From: Massilia sp.
GTDB taxonomy: Bacteria > Pseudomonadota > Gammaproteobacteria > Burkholderiales > Burkholderiaceae_D
Direction: 5' to 3'
Length of the DNA: 6,383 nt
Assembly (NCBI GenBank): GCA_003484545.1
Contig: DNCF01000455.1
Span: 1-6,383, forward strand
The notes beneath the pieces are model-generated. The model was not told the origin of the DNA, ran no database searches, and saw nothing but the letters and a program-made list of their open reading frames with translations. Position 1 is the stretch's first letter. Each line of letters starts with the position of its first letter. Position numbers and translations under genes: made by a program. Shown piece after piece: positions 1 through 3,611 of the stretch.

Positions 1-1
1 C

Positions 2-1366
2 TACCTGAAGCGCCAGGTCGAACCGGACGTCGCCCGGCGGCTGGCGGCCCTGAAGGTGCGCGGCCTCGGCTTCACCGACGAATTCCGCCGCGTGTATCCG
101 CAAGGGCCGGTGGCCAGCCAGCTGGTCGGCTTCGTCGGGCGCGAGGGCCATGGTCTGGAAGGCATCGAGCTGGCGCGCGATGCCGCCCTGAGCGGCAAGG
201 ACGGCTACCGGCGCGTGATCCGCGACCGCCTCGGCAACATCGTCGAGGACGGCGGCGCGCTGCTGCCCCCCACGCCGGGAACCGACGCGGTGCTGTCGAT
301 CAGCAGCGCCATGCAGTACGTGACCTGGAAGGAGCTGCGCGCGGCGGTCGAAACCTTCGAGGCCAGGGCCGGCAGCGCGATCGTGGTCGACGCCCACAGC
401 GGCGAGATCCTGGCCCTGGCCAACTACCCCAGCTATGAGCCGAACGACGCAAACGGCGCCGCCGCGATGCCCGGCGCGGCGCTGCGCAACAAGGCGATCA
501 CCGACAGCTACGAGCCGGGCTCGGTGATGAAGCCGTTCACCGTCGCGCTCGCGCTCGAGCGCGGCCAGGTGCGCGCCGACACCCTGGTCGACACCGGCGG
601 CGGGCGCCTGGTGATCCGCGGTGCGCCGATCTCCGACACCAGCGCCCATGGCCTGATCAGCGTCGCCGACGTGCTGCGCTATTCCTCGAACATCGGCACC
701 GCGAAACTCGCGCTCGACATGCCGCCGCGCGCGATGTGGGAGATGTACATGAAGCTCGGCTTCGGCCAGCAGCCCCAGCTCGGCTTCCCGGGCGCGGCTG
801 CCGGCCGCGTGCGCCCCTGGGCCGCCTGGCGCCCGATCGAGCAGGCGACCATGAGCTACGGTAACGGCATCGCAGTGTCGCTGGTCCAGCTGGCGCGCGC
901 CTATACCGCCTTCACCAACGACGGCGTGGTGATCCCGCTGAGCCTGTCGAAGGGCGGCGCGCGGCCCGCCGGCACCCGGGTGTTCTCGCCGGCCACCGCG
1001 CGCACGCTGCGCGCCATGCTCGAGAACACGGTCGTGCACGGGACCGCGAAGCGCGGCGCCATCCCCGGCTACCGCGTCGGCGGCAAGACCGGGACGGCGT
1101 ACAAGGCGGTCAACGGCAGGTACACGCTGCCGCGCAAGTACATCGCCTCTTTCGTCGGCATCGTGCCGATGTCGGCGCCGCGCTTCATCGTCGCCATCAT
1201 GATCGACGAGCCGGGCGGCCGCCAGCACTACGGCGGCCAGGTGGCGGCGCCGGCCTTCGTCGGCATCGCCTCGCAGGTGCTGCGCGTGGCCAACGTGGCG
1301 CCCGACGGCGGCGTGGCCGACCTGATCGCACCCGCGCCGATCGATCCCGACGAGGTGCTCGACTGA
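2..1366 (+). CDS. FtsI-family peptidoglycan D,D-transpeptidase (PBP3 class), 5'-truncated
   Basis: Class B penicillin-binding protein that cross-links peptidoglycan peptides on the periplasmic face of the inner membrane. The frame is open from base 2 (YLKRQVEPD...), so the GTG at 56 is internal and the true start lies off the left edge. All three transpeptidase motifs are present: SxxK as SVMK with the nucleophile Ser codon at 521-523, SxN as SSN at 683-691, and KTG at 1085-1093. The spacing from SxxK to KTG (188 residues) matches E. coli FtsI (Ser307, KTG at about 494). By that alignment roughly 130 residues are missing: the cytoplasmic tail, membrane anchor and start of the pedestal domain. 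The segment before the catalytic domain (RQVEPD... and the FRRVYPQG, LVGFVG, GLEGIE stretch) is typical of FtsI rather than PBP2/MrdA. The protein ends normally at TGA 1364-1366. The next gene is not murE, so this is probably a second FtsI copy outside the division cluster. No symbol is given for that reason. Confidence 0.93.
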   Translation, partial: YLKRQVEPDVARRLAALKVRGLGFTDEFRRVYPQGPVASQLVGFVGREGHGLEGIELARDAALSGKDGYRRVIRDRLGNIVEDGGALLPPTPGTDAVLSISSAMQYVTWKELRAAVETFEARAGSAIVVDAHSGEILALANYPSYEPNDANGAAAMPGAALRNKAITDSYEPGSVMKPFTVALALERGQVRADTLVDTGGGRLVIRGAPISDTSAHGLISVADVLRYSSNIGTAKLALDMPPRAMWEMYMKLGFGQQPQLGFPGAAAGRVRPWAAWRPIEQATMSYGNGIAVSLVQLARAYTAFTNDGVVIPLSLSKGGARPAGTRVFSPATARTLRAMLENTVVHGTAKRGAIPGYRVGGKTGTAYKAVNGRYTLPRKYIASFVGIVPMSAPRFIVAIMIDEPGGRQHYGGQVAAPAFVGIASQVLRVANVAPDGGVADLIAPAPIDPDEVLD

Positions 1367-1401
1367 GGGCCGCGCATGGGGTTGCCGAGGCGCCATGCGT
1401 G

Positions 1402-1437
1402 CGCGCCGTTGTACGCGGCGCGGTTCTGGTGGATAAT
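1402..1437 (+). promoter_or_regulatory. Predicted sigma70 promoter of the DUF3297 gene, with a dyad over the -35
   Basis: The -10 candidate GATAAT (1432-1437, 5 of 6 to consensus) lies 17 bp after a weak -35 candidate TTGTAC (1409-1414, 3 of 6). The expected start of transcription, about seven bases past the -10, falls at 1443-1446, on or just before the ATG at 1446. A 7-bp inverted repeat, CGCGCCG (1402-1408) and CGGCGCG (1416-1422), flanks the -35 hexamer exactly. It could be an operator, or a hairpin in read-through RNA from the upstream transpeptidase gene. The promoter is predicted by pattern only. Confidence 0.5.
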
Positions 1438-1445
1438 TCGCACCC

Positions 1446-1694
1446 ATGAACGATACCGCCACCCTCCCCCCGCTCCCAGACCGGCTCTCGATCGACCCGA
1501 GCAGCCCTTTCCATAACCGCGACGTATTCCAGCGCGAAATCGGCATCCGCTTCAACGACAAGGACCGCCACGACGTCGAGGAATACTGCATCAGCGAAGG
1601 CTGGATCAAGGTCGCCGCCGGCAAGGTGCTCGACCGCAAGGGCAAGCCGATGCTGATCAAGCTGAAGGGCAAGGTCGAGGCGTTTTACCGCTGA
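1446..1694 (+). CDS. DUF3297 family protein (82 aa)
   Basis: Small soluble protein of unknown function. It is recognised by the near-invariant family core: PLPDRLSIDP at the N-terminus, IGIRFNDKDRHDVEEYCISEGW in the middle (roughly residues 32-54) and a C-terminal KGKPMLIKLKGKVEAFYR. The length is normal for the family. There is no signal peptide, membrane segment or cysteine pair (one Cys only), so it should be cytoplasmic. Some databases label relatives as glutathione peroxidase, but I see no selenocysteine or catalytic-Cys peroxidase motif and would not carry that name over. The ATG at 1446 is the only start that keeps the conserved N-terminus. A normal Shine-Dalgarno is absent; the nearest purine-rich match, GGTGG at 1428-1432, is 13 nt away. 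A promoter and a terminator bracket it, so it is likely monocistronic. Confidence 0.9.
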   Translation: MNDTATLPPLPDRLSIDPSSPFHNRDVFQREIGIRFNDKDRHDVEEYCISEGWIKVAAGKVLDRKGKPMLIKLKGKVEAFYR

Positions 1695-1728
1695 TCGAGC
1701 GCGGTAACGCTAATTTTCATAAGAACGC

Positions 1729-1753
1729 AGGCGCCTCTCGAAGGCGCCTTTTT
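1729..1753 (+). terminator. Rho-independent terminator of the DUF3297 gene
   Basis: A perfect 8-bp stem, AGGCGCCT (1729-1736) pairing with AGGCGCCT (1742-1749), has a 5-nt loop CTCGA and runs straight into TTTTT (1749-1753). It starts 34 bp after the DUF3297 stop. It is the clearest intrinsic terminator in the window. On the minus strand the same hairpin lacks a good U-tract, so it is probably one-directional. Confidence 0.88.
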
Positions 1754-1754
1754 C

Positions 1755-1882
1755 GTAGGGTGGCCCGGGCCGCGCAAGGCACTTGTGCCCACGCGGTCTC
1801 ACGGCGTGAATAGCCGAACCGCAAATAATATCGCCAGAGGATAAGCGAGCGCCAAATCGGTGGGTTCGAGAACCCACCCTAC
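1755..1882. repeat. REP/MITE-like intergenic element with terminal inverted repeats
   Basis: A 128-bp non-coding segment is bounded by a perfect 9-bp inverted repeat: GTAGGGTGG at 1755-1763 and CCACCCTAC at 1874-1882. Each end carries its own palindrome: GGCCCGGGCC at 1762-1771 on the left, and on the right GGTGGGTT (1859-1866) with AACCCACC (1871-1878) around a CGAG loop. Inside the left half, CCGCG (1770-1774) and CGCGG (1792-1796) enclose GGCAC-TT-GTGCC (1778-1789). The GTAGGGTGG end and the GTGCCCACGCGG core are as I remember them from dispersed intergenic repeats in many proteobacteria. It carries no reading frame of its own. It sits between two convergent genes, its right end one base short of the sugE stop codon, so the right hairpin could also stabilise or end the sugE transcript. 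Multiplicity in the genome cannot be seen here. Confidence 0.6.
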
Positions 1883-1883
1883 C

Positions 1884-2201
1884 TTACGGCGTCAGCAGCT
1901 TCAAGCCCGCAATCCCCAGCGCGATCAGCCCGATCGACGCGATCCGCAGCGCGCCGGCCGGTTCGCCCAGGATCACCATCCCGAACACCGCCGTGCCGAT
2001 GGTGCCGATGCCGGTCCACACCGCATACGCCGTGCCCAGCGGCAGGTGGCGCAGGGCCAGGCCCAGCATGGCGACGCTGCCCGCCATCGTGGCCAGGGTG
2101 AACGCCGACGGCCACAGGCGCGTGAAGCCTTCCGTGTATTTCAAGCCCACCGCCCAGGCCACTTCCAGCAGCCCCGCCACCACCAGGTAAATCCAGCTCA
2201 T
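1884..2201 (-). CDS. sugE: SMR-family guanidinium exporter SugE/Gdx
   Basis: A 105-residue inner-membrane transporter of the small multidrug resistance family, with four predicted transmembrane helices, acting as a dimer and exchanging protons for a cation. The first helix carries the invariant proton/substrate glutamate (Glu13 in AGLLEVAWAVGLK) followed by Trp16 and GLKYTEGFTRLWPS. This pattern is that of the SugE/Gdx branch rather than EmrE/QacC. The GTAYAVWTGIGTIG segment in helix 3 and the LGEPAGALRIASIGLIALGIAGLKL helix 4 also match. Gdx proteins export guanidinium; older annotations call SugE a quaternary-ammonium resistance protein. The ATG at 2199-2201 is preceded by AAAGG at 2212-2208, 6 nt upstream, which supports this start. 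It is transcribed away from the ene-reductase gene and towards the DUF3297 gene. No guanidine riboswitch was recognised in its short leader. Subtype is from family knowledge, not a search. Confidence 0.92.
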   Translation of the reverse strand: MSWIYLVVAGLLEVAWAVGLKYTEGFTRLWPSAFTLATMAGSVAMLGLALRHLPLGTAYAVWTGIGTIGTAVFGMVILGEPAGALRIASIGLIALGIAGLKLLTP

Positions 2202-2207
2202 CGATCG

Positions 2208-2251
2208 CCTTTCGCGGCCACGGCCGCTGTCAAAAAAACCGGCGCAGTATA
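2208..2251 (-). promoter_or_regulatory. Predicted sugE promoter -10, T-tract start region, leader hairpin and RBS
   Basis: Reading the minus strand, TATACT (2251-2246) is a 5-of-6 match to a -10 hexamer. No convincing -35 stands at 17 bp. The expected start is near 2240-2239 (GG) and is followed directly by seven Ts (2238-2232). The leader of about 38 nt then contains a palindrome GCGGCC-GT-GGCCGC (2227-2214) and the ribosome-binding sequence AAAGG (2212-2208). The hairpin ends one base before this ribosome-binding region, so folding could affect initiation. All of this is pattern-based. Confidence 0.45.
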
Positions 2252-2333
2252 CCGCGCGGCACGCAAAACGACCCCGGCCGGACAGCGCCGCTGCAGAACC
2301 GAAGCGTCCCCGGCAGGAATAGCGCGCTTCCCT

Positions 2334-2364
2334 TAAGATGGCCGCCAGCTAATTATTCGAGGAG
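2334..2364 (+). promoter_or_regulatory. Ribosome binding site and tentative -10 of the ene-reductase gene
   Basis: GAGGAG (2359-2364) sits 5 nt before the ATG at 2370 and fixes that start over the out-of-frame ATG at 2366. Upstream, TAAGAT (2334-2339) is a possible -10 (4 of 6), giving a leader of about 24 nt, but I find no matching -35. The RBS is solid; the promoter is a weak suggestion. Confidence 0.45.
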
Positions 2365-2369
2365 CATGC

Positions 2370-3428
2370 ATGACCACCCTGTTCGATCCGATCAAGATCG
2401 GCGCCTTCGAGCTGCCGAACCGCATCGTCATGGCGCCGCTGACCCGCGCCCGCGCCGTCGGCGAAGGCCGCGTGCCGAACGCGCTGATGGCCGAGTACTA
2501 CGCCCAGCGCGCCAGCGCCGGCCTGATCCTGTCCGAGGCGACCTCGGTGACGCCGATGGGCGTTGGCTACGCCGATACCCCGGGCATCTGGTCCGAGGAG
2601 CAGGTCGCCGGCTGGAAGCAGGTCACCGAGGCCGTGCATGCCGCCGGCGGGCGCATCGTGCTGCAGCTCTGGCACGTCGGCCGCATCTCGGACCCGGTGT
2701 TCCTGGACGGCGCCGCCCCGGTCGCGCCGAGCGCGATCAAGCCGACCGGCACCGTGAGCCTGGTGCGCCCGAAGCGCGAGTACGCCACGCCGCGCGCGCT
2801 CGAGACCCATGAAATCGCCGGCATCGTCGCCGCCTACCGCCAGGGCGCCGAGAACGCGAAGCGGGCCGGCTTCGACGGCGTCGAAGTCCACGGCGCCAAC
2901 GGCTACCTGCTCGACCAGTTCCTGCAAGACAGCACCAACCGCCGCACCGACGGGTACGGCGGCCCGATCGAGAACCGCGCGCGCCTGATGCTGGAGGTGC
3001 TTGATGCCTGCATCGAGGTCTGGGGCGCCGACCGCGTCGGCATGCACCTGGCGCCGCGCCGCGATTCGCACGACATGGGCGACTCGACCCCGGCGGAGAC
3101 CTTCGGCTACGTCGCCCGCGAGCTGGGCAAGCGCGGCATCGCCTTCATCTTCGCGCGCGAAGCGGTGGGCGAGGACAGCCTGGGCCCGCTCCTGAAGAAG
3201 GAGTTCGGCGGCCCCTACATCGCCAACGAGAAGATGTCGGTCGAGACCGCCGAGCGGCTCCTGAGCGAGGGCAAGGCCGACGCCATCGCCTTTGGCCTGT
3301 GGTTCATCGCCAATCCGGATTTGCCGCAGCGCCTGCAGCAGGGCGCCGCGCTCAATCCGCTGCGTCCTGAGGTGATCTACGGCCAGACCGGCGAAGGCTA
3401 TACCGACTACCCGGCGCTGTCGGCGTAA
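2370..3428 (+). CDS. Old Yellow Enzyme-family NAD(P)H:flavin oxidoreductase / alkene reductase
   Basis: A 352-residue FMN-dependent TIM-barrel oxidoreductase that, by family, uses NAD(P)H to reduce activated C=C bonds (enones, nitro-alkenes, maleimides) and often nitro compounds; cytoplasmic. Seen in the sequence: FMN-contact Thr25 in MAPLTRARA, Gln99 in LQLWHVGR, the active-site pair His174 and Asn177 with proton donor Tyr179 in HGANGYLLDQF, YGGPIENRARL after it, flavin-N1 Arg222 in RVGMHLAP, and the closing FIANPDL segment. It belongs to the classical OYE group (NemA/OYE1-like, HxxN type), and the length is normal for it. One oddity: where OYE1 has Gly-Arg contacting the FMN phosphate, this protein has Gly-Leu (Leu310). 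The gene has its own RBS and is divergent from sugE with a 168-bp gap. No regulator gene is adjacent in the window, and the true substrate cannot be told from sequence. Confidence 0.93.
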   Translation: MTTLFDPIKIGAFELPNRIVMAPLTRARAVGEGRVPNALMAEYYAQRASAGLILSEATSVTPMGVGYADTPGIWSEEQVAGWKQVTEAVHAAGGRIVLQLWHVGRISDPVFLDGAAPVAPSAIKPTGTVSLVRPKREYATPRALETHEIAGIVAAYRQGAENAKRAGFDGVEVHGANGYLLDQFLQDSTNRRTDGYGGPIENRARLMLEVLDACIEVWGADRVGMHLAPRRDSHDMGDSTPAETFGYVARELGKRGIAFIFAREAVGEDSLGPLLKKEFGGPYIANEKMSVETAERLLSEGKADAIAFGLWFIANPDLPQRLQQGAALNPLRPEVIYGQTGEGYTDYPALSA

Positions 3429-3437
3429 GCGTGCCGC

Positions 3438-3455
3438 GGGCGGCCACGGCCGCCC
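3438..3455 (+). terminator. GC-rich hairpin after the ene-reductase gene, possible weak terminator
   Basis: GGGCGGCC (3438-3445) and GGCCGCCC (3448-3455) form a perfect inverted repeat 9 bp past the stop codon, folding as about 7 bp with a 4-nt loop. It is followed by TGCCTGCCC rather than a T-run, so it is at best a weak or Rho-assisted terminator, or a 3'-end stabilising hairpin. Its central 14 bp are identical to the palindrome at 2214-2227. Confidence 0.4.
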
Positions 3456-3483
3456 TGCCTGCCCCTGCTGCCGTTTCAAGGCC

Positions 3484-3600
3484 CGCCCGTCAATACGGGC
3501 GCCACATGCATACGCAACTCCTGCGCAACGCCCGTTGCGCTCATGATATTCTTGCGCGATTCGCAATGTGCGCTCCCGGCGGGAGTGCGTTTACAAGGAA
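3484..3600 (+). promoter_or_regulatory. Dyad-rich upstream region of the M1 aminopeptidase gene
   Basis: Four inverted repeats lie in 105 bp: CGCCCGT/ACGGGCG (3484-3490, 3495-3501), GCGCAAC/GTTGCGC (3523-3529, 3534-3540), TTGCG/CGCAA (3552-3556, 3562-3566) and GCGCTCCC/GGGAGTGC (3570-3577, 3581-3588, one G-T pair). A tentative -10, GATATT (3545-3550), would start RNA near 3557 and place the last hairpin in the 5' leader just before the ribosome-binding AAGGAA (3595-3600). No good -35 is visible. The elements are plain in the sequence; their function is inference. Confidence 0.35.
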
Positions 3601-3611
3601 TCGCTTTGAAT

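Noticed and set aside
56..58. GTG at 56 as the start of the transpeptidase
   Set aside because: The conserved FtsI sequence continues upstream in frame to the window edge, so this codon is an internal valine.
1373..1399. CGCATGG/CCATGCG inverted repeat after the transpeptidase stop as a terminator
   Set aside because: The 7-bp stem has a 13-nt loop and no T-run follows, so it does not meet the pattern of an intrinsic terminator.
1860..2336. A 158-codon plus-strand frame over sugE and its promoter
   Set aside because: Runs antisense through all of sugE and its leader, with a composition (Arg/Gln/His-rich) unlike real proteins here.
2202..2348. Guanidine riboswitch upstream of sugE
   Set aside because: The leader from the predicted start is only about 38 nt. 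Its hairpin loop does not match the ACGR loops of the mini-ykkC class, and I saw no ykkC or class III pattern. A covariance search would settle it.
2349..3566. A 405-codon antisense frame across the ene-reductase gene
   Set aside because: Shadow of a well-supported gene; low-complexity Ala/Arg/Gly/His composition and no family resemblance.
3543..3611. ATG at 3543 as the start of the aminopeptidase
   Set aside because: It would place 23 extra residues before a good signal peptide, and it lies upstream of the ribosome-binding AAGGAA, with no RBS of its own.
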